This document shows positions 1 through 8,784 of a stretch of DNA of 64,000 nt, piece after piece. The translations under genes and the position numbers were made by a program. Source of the stretch: Bordetella genomosp. 4 (GTDB lineage Bacteria; Pseudomonadota; Gammaproteobacteria; Burkholderiales; Burkholderiaceae_B); the NCBI RefSeq assembly GCF_002261185.1, contig NZ_NEVQ01000001.1, forward strand, positions 372,001 through 436,000. The letters run 5' to 3'. Each line of letters begins with the position of its first letter. The stretch's first letter is position 1. The notes below the pieces were generated by a model. That model saw nothing but the letters and a program-made list of their open reading frames with translations, was not told the origin of the DNA and searched no databases.

Positions 1-161
1 CCACCAGAGAGCACTGCCACGGGGCGTGCCGCAAGACCGGGTAAATCACGCTGTATGACGATATTCTCGCCTTGAACCAGCGCCAAATGATCCGTGGTGT
101 CGACCAAGCCCTCGAGTGCTTCCCGCACGATGTGGCGTGGGTCGTTGATAAGTTTCTTCAT
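1..161 (-). CDS. dhaK: Dihydroxyacetone kinase, DhaK/DAK1 domain (N-terminal fragment)
   Basis: Only the first 53 codons lie in the window; the gene runs off the left edge. The frame opens with MKKLINDPRHIVREALEGLV and reaches RPVAVLSGG. This matches the start of the DAK1 (DhaK) domain, which binds dihydroxyacetone covalently through a histidine further downstream that is not visible here. The ATG at 161 has a GGAG ribosome binding site just upstream. It cannot be told from this fragment whether the enzyme is the single-chain ATP-dependent type or the PTS-dependent K subunit. It follows panB on the same strand with a 139-nt gap. The family call rests on the N-terminal pattern alone. Confidence 0.75.
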   Translation of the reverse strand, partial: MKKLINDPRHIVREALEGLVDTTDHLALVQGENIVIQRDLPGLAARPVAVLSG

Positions 162-300
162 GCGGGCTCCGGCACATAAATTGGTAAGTCACCCAGCCGC
201 CTGTCATGCTATGGACGGTTAACGCTGCGACCGTGGTGTGCAGACAAGGCAATAATAGCTGCTGCCCTTATCTGAGTGAAACATGCATGTCTCTGCGGTA

Positions 301-1206
301 CTACCACGCGTGCAGCGCATTGTCTGGAAATATTCCATCCTTGACGGCGCTCACATAAGCGGAAAATGCGTTATGTACGTCACCGGTATCGTCCATAAAG
401 TTGCGAACAAACTTCGGCATGCGCCCGATATTGATCCCCAGCATGTCATGCATCACGAGCACCTGACCTGCCGTACCCGATCCTGCGCCTATGCCGATCG
501 TCGCGCAGGTTTGCATCTGGCTAGTGAGATCCGCCGCGAGTTTCGCCGGAATCATTTCCAGCACCAACAACGATGCGCCAGCGGCTTCCAACGCTTTCGC
601 GTCACGCATCAGCTTTGCGGCGCCATTGTCGTCCTTGCCTTGCACGCGAAAACCGCCCAATGCCGATACGGTTTGAGGCGTCAGGCCTAGATGCCCGCAT
701 ACCGGAACGCCGCGCTCGACGAGAAACTGAACCACCTCGGTTGTCCAGCCCCCGCCTTCGAGTTTGATCATTTGCGCGCCCGCTTCCATGAGGCGTACGG
801 ACGATGCCATCGCCTGATCTCGTGACTGATGGTACGAGCCGAAGGGGAGATCGGCGACGAGCAGTGCGGCGCCGTCGGCCTTTTCCAAGCCCTTGGCCAC
901 ACACCGCGTGTGATACGCCATCTCATCGAGTGACACGCCCACGGTACTGTTTTTACCCTGGCAGACCATGCCGAGTGAGTCGCCCACCAGGATGCAATCA
1001 ACACCTGCCGCGTCTTCGATGGCAGCAAAGGTGGCGTCGTAGGCCGTCAGCATGGCGATTTTCTCGCCCTGCCGATGCATGTCCGCAAGCCGTACCGTCG
1101 TTACTTTTTTTCGCTTTGGTATGTCAACGGAACGGCTCTGAATCCCGTAAGGCGCGGCCGTCTCTGTTCCAGCTGCCGGAGTCTCTTTCTTATCTAATGT
1201 CGTCAT
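301..1206 (-). CDS. panB: 3-methyl-2-oxobutanoate hydroxymethyltransferase (PanB)
   Basis: First committed step of pantothenate synthesis: transfers a hydroxymethyl group from 5,10-methylenetetrahydrofolate to 2-oxoisovalerate, giving ketopantoate, in the cytoplasm. The 301-residue protein has the TIM-barrel hallmarks of PanB: TAYDATFA near residue 55, the metal-binding Asp in ILVGDSLGM (Asp76), the KLEGG segment, CGHLGLTPQ, and the LEMIPA segment that holds the catalytic Glu. The ATG at 1206 is chosen because longer frames run into the neighbouring mipA gene. Even so, about 30 residues precede the conserved core, so the start could lie further in. panC is not adjacent. The gene sits alone between mipA and dhaK. 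Confidence 0.95.
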   Translation of the reverse strand: MTTLDKKETPAAGTETAAPYGIQSRSVDIPKRKKVTTVRLADMHRQGEKIAMLTAYDATFAAIEDAAGVDCILVGDSLGMVCQGKNSTVGVSLDEMAYHTRCVAKGLEKADGAALLVADLPFGSYHQSRDQAMASSVRLMEAGAQMIKLEGGGWTTEVVQFLVERGVPVCGHLGLTPQTVSALGGFRVQGKDDNGAAKLMRDAKALEAAGASLLVLEMIPAKLAADLTSQMQTCATIGIGAGSGTAGQVLVMHDMLGINIGRMPKFVRNFMDDTGDVHNAFSAYVSAVKDGIFPDNALHAW

Positions 1207-1285
1207 TGCGCGTGGAGTGAGGGTAAGAACACTGAGAGACTCCAGTGTGCCATAGGCCGGCACCCACGCGCTGATTACCCTGTTA

Positions 1286-2050
1286 TCAGAATCGGTAGCC
1301 GATTCCCAGGCTGCCGAACACATTCGTCTTGCGTTCGGTCAACGGGCTATCGCGCGCGTCGCCCAGTACGGTACTGACGCCTAATGTGCTCATTACCGTC
1401 CAGTCCTTATTCAACTGGTAGGTCCAGTTGGCGAACAATGCGGCATTTTTGAATCCGGACGAAGCCGAGTAGGGAGACAGGTGTTCCCGGCTACGCGCTG
1501 CGTCAGATGTGCTGACGCCATACCAGGTCTGCATGTCGCTGCTATTGGCCCATTGCGTACTGACGCCCAAGCGCAATTGTTGCTGTTCGGTTTGCACCAC
1601 CGCATAGGACGTGCGTATTTCCAGCGTGCCGCCGTAACCGGATTTCGCGGCTTGGCGATAGGCGGCCCCGAGCGAGTAGCGGCCCGGTGTCCATTCTAAA
1701 AAGGCGCCGTATGCGCCGTGGAAATCGATATCGTCCAGACCACGGGTGCGATCCGAATCATCCGAGTCTCGGCCCAGGCCCAGACCGACGAACACCCCGC
1801 CCTCGAGGTCGGGGGCGAACTCATAGCTCAGTCCCATCGCTGGCAAGCCTGCCCGCGGCGTAATGAAAAAATGTCCGGATCGATAGTTGATCAACGGTGT
1901 GGGGACGGCTCGATACTCGTCAGAGCCGGCATAGATGGGCACCACGCCCACTCCTATACCGATCAGATTCGTGCCCTCTGCGATGGCTGGGCCAGCTGCT
2001 GCGGCCAGGGTCATGGCGACCGCACCGCGTGTCATCGTGATTGCTTTCAT
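1286..2050 (-). CDS. MipA/OmpV family outer-membrane protein
   Basis: A 254-residue protein with a Sec signal peptide (cleavage likely after AGPAIA, residue 24). The beta-rich sequence ends in GIGYRF, whose terminal Phe is the usual signal for outer-membrane barrel assembly. Family features include [17 protein letters not shown] near the mature N-terminus and repeated glycine/aromatic strands. Members of the MipA/OmpV family are small barrels; MipA was described as a scaffold for murein hydrolase MltA, but most members have no proven role. The gene is divergent from an OmpR-type two-component system and the 163-nt intergenic region carries PmrA/QseB-like boxes, so regulation by that system is plausible (inference). 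Confidence 0.85.
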   Translation of the reverse strand: MKAITMTRGAVAMTLAAAAGPAIAEGTNLIGIGVGVVPIYAGSDEYRAVPTPLINYRSGHFFITPRAGLPAMGLSYEFAPDLEGGVFVGLGLGRDSDDSDRTRGLDDIDFHGAYGAFLEWTPGRYSLGAAYRQAAKSGYGGTLEIRTSYAVVQTEQQQLRLGVSTQWANSSDMQTWYGVSTSDAARSREHLSPYSASSGFKNAALFANWTYQLNKDWTVMSTLGVSTVLGDARDSPLTERKTNVFGSLGIGYRF

Positions 2051-2125
2051 GCTATTTCCCGGGATCTGAATTGACCGGCCGCCTGACAGGCGGCCCGATT
2101 TCAGCCGCTATACTGCCTTGACAGT

Positions 2126-2171
2126 TTTAGGAATTCTTTAAGCCTCGTATGGGTCTTAAACCAGATTTAAT
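2126..2171 (+). promoter_or_regulatory. Two tandem PmrA/QseB-like operator boxes
   Basis: The PmrA box is YTTAAK-N5-YTTAAK. Here CTTAAA-CCAGA-TTTAAT lies at 2155-2171, one mismatch from consensus, and TTTAGG-AATTC-TTTAAG at 2126-2142, also one mismatch. Both sit between mipA and the response regulator gene and would suit control of either. Binding is inferred from the match only. Confidence 0.5.
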
Positions 2172-2213
2172 CCGTTGGCGTAACAATGTCGCGCGATGAC
2201 GAGGACGGATCCC

Positions 2214-2873
2214 ATGCGCACACTATTAGTCGAGGACGACGCCATGTTGGCCGAGGCGCTCCAGCTGGCGCTGCGCCGTGAAGGCGCGAGCGTCGATATT
2301 GCGACCGATGCAAGGTTGGCGCAGACGGCGCTGGTCGACCATGACTACGAATTGATATTGCTGGATTTGGGCCTGCCTGGCGGATCCGGCATGGGGATCC
2401 TGGCGCAATTGCGTGCTCGTTATGACACAACACCCGTAATTATCATGACGGCCAGGGATCGGTTGAGCGAGCGTATCGCAGGGTTGGATGCGGGGGCGGA
2501 TGATTATCTGGTCAAGCCGTTTCAGATCGATGAGCTGCTTGCGCGCGCCCGCGCGACTGTCCGGCGCAGCAAGGGGCGCGTCGCGCCCGTTCTGATGGCA
2601 GGCGACGTAACCGTGGACCCCGCCAACCAAACGGTGTTTCTTGCGGGCGACGCTGTTGCGCTGAGCTTGCTGGAATACCGCACCCTGCTTGCATTGGTGG
2701 AGCGGGGTGGCCGGGCCGTCTCTCGCGCCGCGCTCGAAAGCGCCGTCTACGGTGACAGCGGCGCTACAGGGAGCAATACGGTGGCCGTTTACGTTCACCA
2801 GCTACGCCGCAAGCTGGGTGACGATCTCATTGAAACGGTGCATGGTTACGGCTACCGTGTGAAAGGGATGTAG
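2214..2873 (+). CDS. OmpR-family response regulator (QseB/PmrA-like)
   Basis: A 219-residue two-domain regulator. The receiver has the acidic pair E7/D8 in LLVEDD, the phosphoacceptor Asp51 in ILLDLGLPG, a Thr in IIMTARDR and Lys in YLVKPF. The C-terminal winged helix ends with TVAVYVHQLRRKLGDD and VHGYGYRVKGM, typical of the PhoB/OmpR class. The ATG at 2214 is preferred over one six codons upstream because GAGGACGG precedes it at good spacing and it puts MRTLLVEDD at the family's usual position. It is followed after 3 nt by its sensor kinase. Tandem PmrA-type boxes upstream suggest autoregulation and possibly control of divergent mipA. Confidence 0.88.
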   Translation: MRTLLVEDDAMLAEALQLALRREGASVDIATDARLAQTALVDHDYELILLDLGLPGGSGMGILAQLRARYDTTPVIIMTARDRLSERIAGLDAGADDYLVKPFQIDELLARARATVRRSKGRVAPVLMAGDVTVDPANQTVFLAGDAVALSLLEYRTLLALVERGGRAVSRAALESAVYGDSGATGSNTVAVYVHQLRRKLGDDLIETVHGYGYRVKGM

Positions 2874-2876
2874 CTC

Positions 2877-4253
2877 ATGATCCGTATTCCTTCGCATCGA
2901 TCGTTACGATGGCGTTTGTTGGTCGGCATGCTGGTGACGGTGATGGTGGCTTGGCTGATCTTGCTCACCTGGTACCAGCGTGATCAGACGCTCGAGCGCA
3001 CGGGCGATTGGGATCGGAGTCTGGAGCGTGCCGGACAGATTGCCTTGCGGACCCTGCCTCAGGGGTTGGAAGCCATTGCGTTGCCGCAAGGCTATCAACT
3101 GGCGACTCAAGCAGCCTCGAAAGATAACGAGGCAGACCTGGTGTTGCAGGTCTACTCGCTCATCAATGGCCGGTTGCTGCTGCGTTCTCCGAATGCTCCG
3201 GCAGAGCCCTTTACGGCGTCACGCCAGGATGGATTCGCCACCAGCATGGCAGGCGGAGAGGCATGGCGTACTTATGCCGTCTCCGACGAAGGCGGCCGCA
3301 TTCAAGTTCAAGTCGGCAAGTCGTTGAACGACCTGAAGCACGAATTGCATCACAAAATGCGGAATGCGTTGATTTTCATGGCTGCGCTGTTTTTCCCGCT
3401 GGCGGCAGTAGCGTGGGCGGTTACGTACACTGCCTTCCGGCCTGTCTTGCGGCTGTCGACATTGTTACGCCGGCGTCATCCCCTTGACCTGGATCTCTTG
3501 GCAACCCAGGATCTGCCTGACGAGATCAAGCCCTTAGTCGAATCTTTTAATCAGCAATTGGCCAGAGTCGAAGCAGCAGTAGAGAACGAGCGCCGCTTTT
3601 TGCAAGACGCCGCACATGAACTACGTACCCCTTTAGCGGTGCTGTCGTTGCAGGCTGACAATGCATTGCGCAGCCAGAATATCGACGAGGTTCATCATTC
3701 CGTTCGGCAGATACACCAGGCGACACAACGCAGTGCGCGGATCTCCGAACAATTATTGGACATGGCGATACTGGAATCGACAGGGCTGCAGGAAGCCGCT
3801 GCGCGTATCGATCTGGGCGCTGTCGCGCGCGCCGTCGTTCAGGACTATCGGCAGCGGGTGCAGGCGCGCGATCAGACCCTCACCGAAGACATCGAGTCCT
3901 GCTTTGTGCAAGGCCACGTGGATAGCTTGGGTATCTTATTGCGCAATCTGTTGGATAACGCCACGCGTTATAGCGGACATGGCAGCAAAATCCGTATCTT
4001 GTGTCGCCAGGCGGGCACCGATAATCACGTTCAACTGTCCGTGCAAGACGATGGCCCAGGCGTGCCGGCAGAATATCGCGAACGTATTCTCGATCGATTC
4101 TTTCGAATGCCCAAGGCCGAAGGGCATGGCAGCGGTATCGGCCTGTCGCTGGTTGAGCGAATTGCGCGTTTGCATGATGCAGATATCGAGGTCGGCGCGG
4201 GCATGGGCGGCAGAGGTTTGAGCATTACGCTGCATTTTGCTTCTGCAGAATAG
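2877..4253 (+). CDS. Sensor histidine kinase (QseC/TctE-like)
   Basis: A 458-residue inner-membrane kinase. Hydrophobic segments at about 14-31 and 164-184 bracket a periplasmic sensor region of roughly 130 residues. A short linker leads to the dimerisation domain with phospho-acceptor His247 in FLQDAAHELRTPL, then an ATPase domain with the N box (LLRNLLDNATRY), G1 (DDGPGVP) and G2 (GHGSGIGLSL). It starts 3 nt after the response regulator stop, so the pair is translationally coupled. The ligand is unknown; resemblance to the QseC/TctE/PmrB subgroup is a general impression. A strong hairpin follows the stop codon. Confidence 0.88.
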   Translation: MIRIPSHRSLRWRLLVGMLVTVMVAWLILLTWYQRDQTLERTGDWDRSLERAGQIALRTLPQGLEAIALPQGYQLATQAASKDNEADLVLQVYSLINGRLLLRSPNAPAEPFTASRQDGFATSMAGGEAWRTYAVSDEGGRIQVQVGKSLNDLKHELHHKMRNALIFMAALFFPLAAVAWAVTYTAFRPVLRLSTLLRRRHPLDLDLLATQDLPDEIKPLVESFNQQLARVEAAVENERRFLQDAAHELRTPLAVLSLQADNALRSQNIDEVHHSVRQIHQATQRSARISEQLLDMAILESTGLQEAAARIDLGAVARAVVQDYRQRVQARDQTLTEDIESCFVQGHVDSLGILLRNLLDNATRYSGHGSKIRILCRQAGTDNHVQLSVQDDGPGVPAEYRERILDRFFRMPKAEGHGSGIGLSLVERIARLHDADIEVGAGMGGRGLSITLHFASAE

Positions 4254-4286
4254 CCATGGGCCACGCCCCGATTTCTCATGATGTTC

Positions 4287-4320
4287 AAAAGGCCGACGCA
4301 ACATCAGTGCGCCGGCCTTT
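4287..4320. terminator. Intrinsic terminator between convergent genes
   Basis: The arms AAAGGCCGACGC (4288-4299) and GCGCCGGCCTTT (4309-4320) form a 12-bp stem with one mismatch and a 9-nt loop. A-rich and T-rich flanks make it usable in both directions, serving the sensor kinase (+) and tctA (-). Confidence 0.8.
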
Positions 4321-4347
4321 CGTTTCCCCGCATTTACAAGCTATCTG

Positions 4348-5877
4348 CTAGGCAGTCTGCAACTGCTCAGCGTTGCCCTTGTTTTTCCTTTTGCCTCGTC
4401 GCAGGAATGCCCAGACCTGGACCAGGATCAGCAGTGCACTGGCGCCGATGAACCAGGCGCTGATGGGATGCTCGATGAACACCGCCATATCACCTCGAGA
4501 CAGCAGCAACGCACGCCGGAAGTTTTCTTCGACCATCGGTCCCAGCACGAAACCCAGCAAAATAGGTGCAACGGAAAACTCCAGCGTCATCAAGAGCGCG
4601 CCAATCAAGCCGAATGCCAGGACTTCCCAGATCTGAAATAGGTTGTTCTGCGTGCTGAACACCCCGACCGCGATAAAAAAGAGTGCCGATGGAAAGAGAT
4701 AACGGTACGGCACTTGAAGAAGCTTCACCCACACGCCAATGAGCGGAACGTTCAATACCATCAGCAGTACGTTGCCCACCCAGAAACTAGCAATCAGCCC
4801 CCAGAAAATGTCCGGATGCTCGGTAATGAGTTGTGGCCCAGGTTGAATTCCTTGAATCAGCAAGGCGCCGAGGATCAATGCCATCACCGCATCACCCGGG
4901 ATGCCGAGGCTCATCGTCGGGATAAAGTCTACCTGTGTCTTCGAATGGGATGAGGCTTCGGGTGAGGCTACGCCCGCGATCATCCCGGTACCGAATTTCT
5001 CCGGTGTTTTGGAGAGCTTGCGCTCTAGCGCATACGAGATGAACGTGGTGATCGTCGGACCCGTGCCGGGCATGGCGCCAAACAGTGTGCCGACCAGCGT
5101 GCCACGGACCATGGGCATGAAGGCCGTCTTCATTTCCGCTTTGGATGGACGCATATCGCGCAACTTCAGCTTGGCGCCGCTGCCGATGATGCTCATGCGA
5201 TTGACGCTCATGAGGAAATCGGCAACCCCGAACAAACCCATCGAAATGGCGACCAACTCCAAGCCATCCGACAGATCCAGCAAACCAAAAGAAAGACGGA
5301 TGGTGCCGGTATTCACGTCCGTTCCGACCACGCCGCACAGCAAGCCAAAGAGCGTCATCGCCACGCCCTTGAGTGCGGAGCCGCGCGACATGGTGGCCCC
5401 TGCCAACAAACCGAGCAACATGATCGAAAAGATCTCGGTAGGTCCGAACTTGAACGCAACCTCAACCAGCAGCGGCGAGGCAAAAATCATGACGATAATG
5501 CCCACCGATGCGGCAAAGAACGAGCAGATCATCGTGATGCCCAGGGCTGTTCCTCCCTTGCCTTGTTTGGTCAGAGGGTAGCCATCCAGGCAGGTCACCG
5601 CGTGAGGCGGATGCGACGGTAGATTCAGCAGAATGGCGCCGATTGCGCCACCATACTGCGAACCATAGAAGATCCCTGCCAACATGAGAATGGCGGGCAC
5701 CGGCGACATGACATAGGTCAGCGGCAACAGAATCGAAATCGCCGACAGCGCGCCCATTCCGGGCAATACGCCGATGAGGTTACCCACCAGCACGCCGAAG
5801 AACGACCAAGCGAGATTGTGCCATTGAAAGGCAATGCCAAAGCCGTACCAAAGGTCCATCAAGGATTGTGAAATCAT
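4348..5877 (-). CDS. tctA: Tripartite tricarboxylate transporter large permease TctA
   Basis: A 509-residue polytopic membrane protein of the TctA family, the large transmembrane subunit of TTT transporters that import carboxylic acids with a periplasmic receptor (TctC/Bug). Family landmarks are GNLIGVLPGMGALSAI near residue 33, YGSQYGGAIGAILLNLPSHP near 73, the second glycine-rich repeat GTLFGAMPGTGPTITTFISY and the GVASPEASSHSKTQVDFIPTMSLGIPG stretch. About 12 hydrophobic segments are visible. It lies 6 nt downstream of tctB. No receptor gene is next to the pair, unlike typical tctCBA loci, so it may use one of the Bug proteins encoded elsewhere, two of which are in this window. Confidence 0.95.
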   Translation of the reverse strand: MISQSLMDLWYGFGIAFQWHNLAWSFFGVLVGNLIGVLPGMGALSAISILLPLTYVMSPVPAILMLAGIFYGSQYGGAIGAILLNLPSHPPHAVTCLDGYPLTKQGKGGTALGITMICSFFAASVGIIVMIFASPLLVEVAFKFGPTEIFSIMLLGLLAGATMSRGSALKGVAMTLFGLLCGVVGTDVNTGTIRLSFGLLDLSDGLELVAISMGLFGVADFLMSVNRMSIIGSGAKLKLRDMRPSKAEMKTAFMPMVRGTLVGTLFGAMPGTGPTITTFISYALERKLSKTPEKFGTGMIAGVASPEASSHSKTQVDFIPTMSLGIPGDAVMALILGALLIQGIQPGPQLITEHPDIFWGLIASFWVGNVLLMVLNVPLIGVWVKLLQVPYRYLFPSALFFIAVGVFSTQNNLFQIWEVLAFGLIGALLMTLEFSVAPILLGFVLGPMVEENFRRALLLSRGDMAVFIEHPISAWFIGASALLILVQVWAFLRRGKRKNKGNAEQLQTA

Positions 5878-5883
5878 GGCGCA

Positions 5884-6357
5884 TCAACCCCAACGAAAGA
5901 GGGGAAGCTGCAATTGCAGCGCCCACCAGAACACAACAATCGCTACCAATGACATCAGTACTGATAGTATGAGGGCTTGTTTGACCGTATTCTTGCGATC
6001 GCCCAGCGCAGAGATGAATACGATGGCGAATGTGGCTGGCAGCAGGCCGCCGTATTCCCCCAATAACAAAAACGCCAGGATGCCGAGCACGATGCAGACG
6101 CCGCCGCGCAGATCCGGTAACCCGTGCCCATGCCCTTCGCCAGGCACACTTTCACTGGGTTGGCCCGAGCGCGCTGAAAGCGCGATGAGCAGCCCCGTAA
6201 TGGCCAGCAAGCCTCCCAAGGCCGCGGGAAAAAATCCCGGCCCCATATGGCTGAGAGACCCGACGTGATAATCGGTCCCCGCGTATATCGCTCCTAATCC
6301 GACTAGCACCATCAGGGCGCCGCCGTAATAGTCCTTTCTATTTATTGCCTTCTGCAC
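5884..6357 (-). CDS. tctB: Tripartite tricarboxylate transporter small permease TctB
   Basis: A 157-residue protein with four hydrophobic segments, the small membrane subunit of a TTT transporter. Start chosen at GTG 6357: a CTGGAGGA ribosome binding site stands 5 nt before it, and the protein then opens with RKDYYGGALMVLVGLG, the usual TctB N-terminus. An in-frame ATG at 6444 lacks such support. Partner tctA follows after 6 nt. The TctD-like regulator gene lies upstream on the same strand, with a gap of about 195 nt that holds no gene. Confidence 0.9.
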   Translation of the reverse strand: MQKAINRKDYYGGALMVLVGLGAIYAGTDYHVGSLSHMGPGFFPAALGGLLAITGLLIALSARSGQPSESVPGEGHGHGLPDLRGGVCIVLGILAFLLLGEYGGLLPATFAIVFISALGDRKNTVKQALILSVLMSLVAIVVFWWALQLQLPLFRWG

Positions 6358-6552
6358 GCTATCCTCCAGAAAACCGCGTCGTATCGACCTCGACGTTGCG
6401 TTCGAAACGAACGCAGCTTGGGCTTTAATGACGGTTCGGCGCACAGATTACGGAGGCAAGCTGTTGATCCGCTTTCTGTGCGCTGTCGGTTTCCTGAATT
6501 TCAGGGTATTCCCTGACGGGGCTGCAGGGGCAGACTGGCTGGAGGCGGCCGA

Positions 6553-7233
6553 TCAGTTGTCTGCTGACTTGACGGCGGAGAGCATGTATCCCAGGCCACG
6601 TACGGTGACGATGCACACATCGCTGCCGGCCAGCTTCTTGCGCAGGCGGTGCAGAATCACTTCGATGGCGTCAGGGCTGGCATCGCTGTCGTGAGAAAAG
6701 ACTTTCTCGAATAACTGATTTTTCTCGACCGGATATCCCACGCGGATCAAGAGCGCGGCCAGGGTAGCGTGCTCTCGCGGAGTGAGCATCAGCATTGAAC
6801 CATCCAGCGTAAAGAGATGGCTCCCGCTGTCGTAACTGAGCGAACCGCACTGCAGTCTCGGATGATCGCGGCCGCGGCTGCGCCGTACCAGTGCGGTCAA
6901 GCGGGCTTCCAGCTCTTCGAGGGCAAAAGGCTTTGTCAGGAAATCGTCAGCGCCCATATTCAAGCCGCGCACTCGATCTTGCAGCGACCCTTGCGCGGTC
7001 AGCACCAACACCGGTGTACGGTCGTCGCGCTCGCGCATGTCGCGCAGCACGTTTAATCCGTGTTTGTCAGGCAAACGTAAGTCCAGAACAACGGCATCGT
7101 ATTCACTGCCCACCATATAGCCTTCGGCGTTACGGGCATCGGCAGCGTGATCGGAAACAAAACCACTCTGTGCGAGAGCTCGACGCAGCCAGAGGGCCAT
7201 GTCGACTTCGTCTTCAACTAGCAAAATGCGCAT
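6553..7233 (-). CDS. tctD: TctD-like OmpR-family response regulator (orphan)
   Basis: A 226-residue response regulator: receiver with Asp51 in VVLDLRLPD, VLTAQGS and FLTKPFALEELEARL, then a winged-helix domain ending in EVILHRLRKKL and VTVRGLGYML. The ATG at 7233 places MRILLVEDE at the normal position, although no strong ribosome binding site precedes it; an ATG 11 codons upstream (7266) is possible. Position directly upstream of tctBA on the same strand, plus the general sequence type, suggests the TctD/BctD role of activating tricarboxylate uptake genes. No TctE-type kinase is adjacent, so its partner must be encoded elsewhere, perhaps the kinase at 2877-4253. Confidence 0.8.
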   Translation of the reverse strand: MRILLVEDEVDMALWLRRALAQSGFVSDHAADARNAEGYMVGSEYDAVVLDLRLPDKHGLNVLRDMRERDDRTPVLVLTAQGSLQDRVRGLNMGADDFLTKPFALEELEARLTALVRRSRGRDHPRLQCGSLSYDSGSHLFTLDGSMLMLTPREHATLAALLIRVGYPVEKNQLFEKVFSHDSDASPDAIEVILHRLRKKLAGSDVCIVTVRGLGYMLSAVKSADN

Positions 7234-7378
7234 GGTATTCAAAATCACCAAGCAGGTATTAAGCATGACACCGTCACCATAGAACGGGGCATTGTCATGT
7301 GTTCACGGGAGTCGCGAGCCCTGTGAGCAGCGCAGAATGTATGGCGAAACCTGGAGGTGTGTCAAACGCCGATCTGTC

Positions 7379-8668
7379 TTACTTGCCTGCCTGCGCCGAA
7401 CTACTGCGTTGATCTCGCGGCAGGCACACGAGTACGAGCAGTGAACATGCGCCAGCACAAACGAACGCATAGTCATAGCGTCCGCTGACGGCAACAAATG
7501 CTGCAAAAAGCGTGGGCGCCACCATGTTCATCAAGTTCACCAGTATGCTGGAGCCGGCTGACGTTTCCGAGATCATGTGTGGCGGCGAGCGCCGTGCGAC
7601 TTCAGCGATTTGTACGCCATTCCAACTGGCCGCCGAGCACCCTGCGACAAACGCCAAGGCAATCACGGACCATAGCGGCCAGTCGGCACTGGTCAATCCT
7701 AGCAGTGCAGTGGTCACTGCGGAAAAAACTGCTGCAATCGTCAAGGTGATATTGGCCGAGCGCAAGTAATCCGATAGCCAGCCCAGTACGATGCGGCCGA
7801 TGACGCCGCCTGCCTGCATGACGGCAAAGACCATGCCGGCCAAGGCTAGCGGATAGCCGAGCTGGTCTACAAGATAAATGACGGTGAACGTGAACCAACA
7901 GCTCTGAGCGATGGCAAAGAGGCTGCCCACCACGGATATTTTCATCAGGCCGCGATTGTGCCGTAAAGAGGCCAGCGGCACGGTGAGCGTACGCAGAGAG
8001 TCCAGCGTCGGGAAATGAAAGAAGTGATCCTTCTTGTCCGGTGTCTCGTCCAGACTGGCGCTCAAGCGCCAGGTCATCAGGGTCGGCAGCAGTACGATGA
8101 GTGCGCAAAAGAAGAGAGCAATGCGCCAACCTGTCAGCACAACCAGCAGTGGCACGAGCAGGCCCGCGATCACGCCGCCCAGAGGGACTCCAGCCTGTTT
8201 GATGGAGAACATCAGGTTTCGTTTGCCGGGAGGAGAATATTTTTGCAGGACTTCGCTGCCTGCGGGATTGGCAGCACCACCGCTCAATCCCATGAACAGG
8301 CATGCTATCAGCGCGATGGCAATACTCGGGATCAATAGCCATGCCATACAAGCGGCCCCGATCAGCAAAGTCAATTGCAATGTACGCATGCCGCCGATTT
8401 GTTTGAGCATGGCAGACCCTGCGACCAGGATCGCCAGACCTCCCAGGGAGTTGCTGGCGGTCAGATAACCGATTGTGCTGCCGCTCCAGCCGAAGTCCTC
8501 GGACATGGCCGGGGCCAATATGGGAATGAGCCGATTCAAGAACGCCGAGATGGTTTGTAGCGTGAAAATTGCCACGATGGGCATTAGCCATGTCGGTGCT
8601 GCTCGATTCATTGCGTCTACTGAGTTGTTTTTCTGAGGCTGTGGCAGGGCGACCATAGTCGCCGCCAT
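7379..8668 (-). CDS. MFS transporter
   Basis: A 429-residue major facilitator superfamily permease with about 12 hydrophobic segments in two halves and a central polar loop near residues 205-225 (SASLDETPDKKDHF). MFS-like motifs include GWLSDYLRS after the sixth segment and RNLMFSIKQAGVPLGGVIAG in the N-terminal half. The substrate cannot be read from the sequence; the family also covers cyanate/nitrate and organic-acid carriers. Starts at 8668, 8656 or 8611 are all possible. It lies downstream of the ProP-like gene on the same strand, separated by 116 nt. Confidence 0.8.
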   Translation of the reverse strand: MAATMVALPQPQKNNSVDAMNRAAPTWLMPIVAIFTLQTISAFLNRLIPILAPAMSEDFGWSGSTIGYLTASNSLGGLAILVAGSAMLKQIGGMRTLQLTLLIGAACMAWLLIPSIAIALIACLFMGLSGGAANPAGSEVLQKYSPPGKRNLMFSIKQAGVPLGGVIAGLLVPLLVVLTGWRIALFFCALIVLLPTLMTWRLSASLDETPDKKDHFFHFPTLDSLRTLTVPLASLRHNRGLMKISVVGSLFAIAQSCWFTFTVIYLVDQLGYPLALAGMVFAVMQAGGVIGRIVLGWLSDYLRSANITLTIAAVFSAVTTALLGLTSADWPLWSVIALAFVAGCSAASWNGVQIAEVARRSPPHMISETSAGSSILVNLMNMVAPTLFAAFVAVSGRYDYAFVCAGACSLLVLVCLPRDQRSSSAQAGK

Positions 8669-8784
8669 CGGCGGGATGCCTTCTCCTTCCCCTTGATGAT
8701 ACTCCCACTCGCTGGCGGCTGCAGATGCGGTGCGTAGGGATGTGCCTCTGCAGCTGTGTGCGATGATCGGCCTTGGACGTGGAT

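Noticed and set aside
7602-8708. A 368-codon minus-strand open frame overlapping the MFS gene
   Set aside because: It is an alternative frame inside the MFS transporter gene; its translation is Arg/His-rich with no domain, typical of GC-rich shadow frames.
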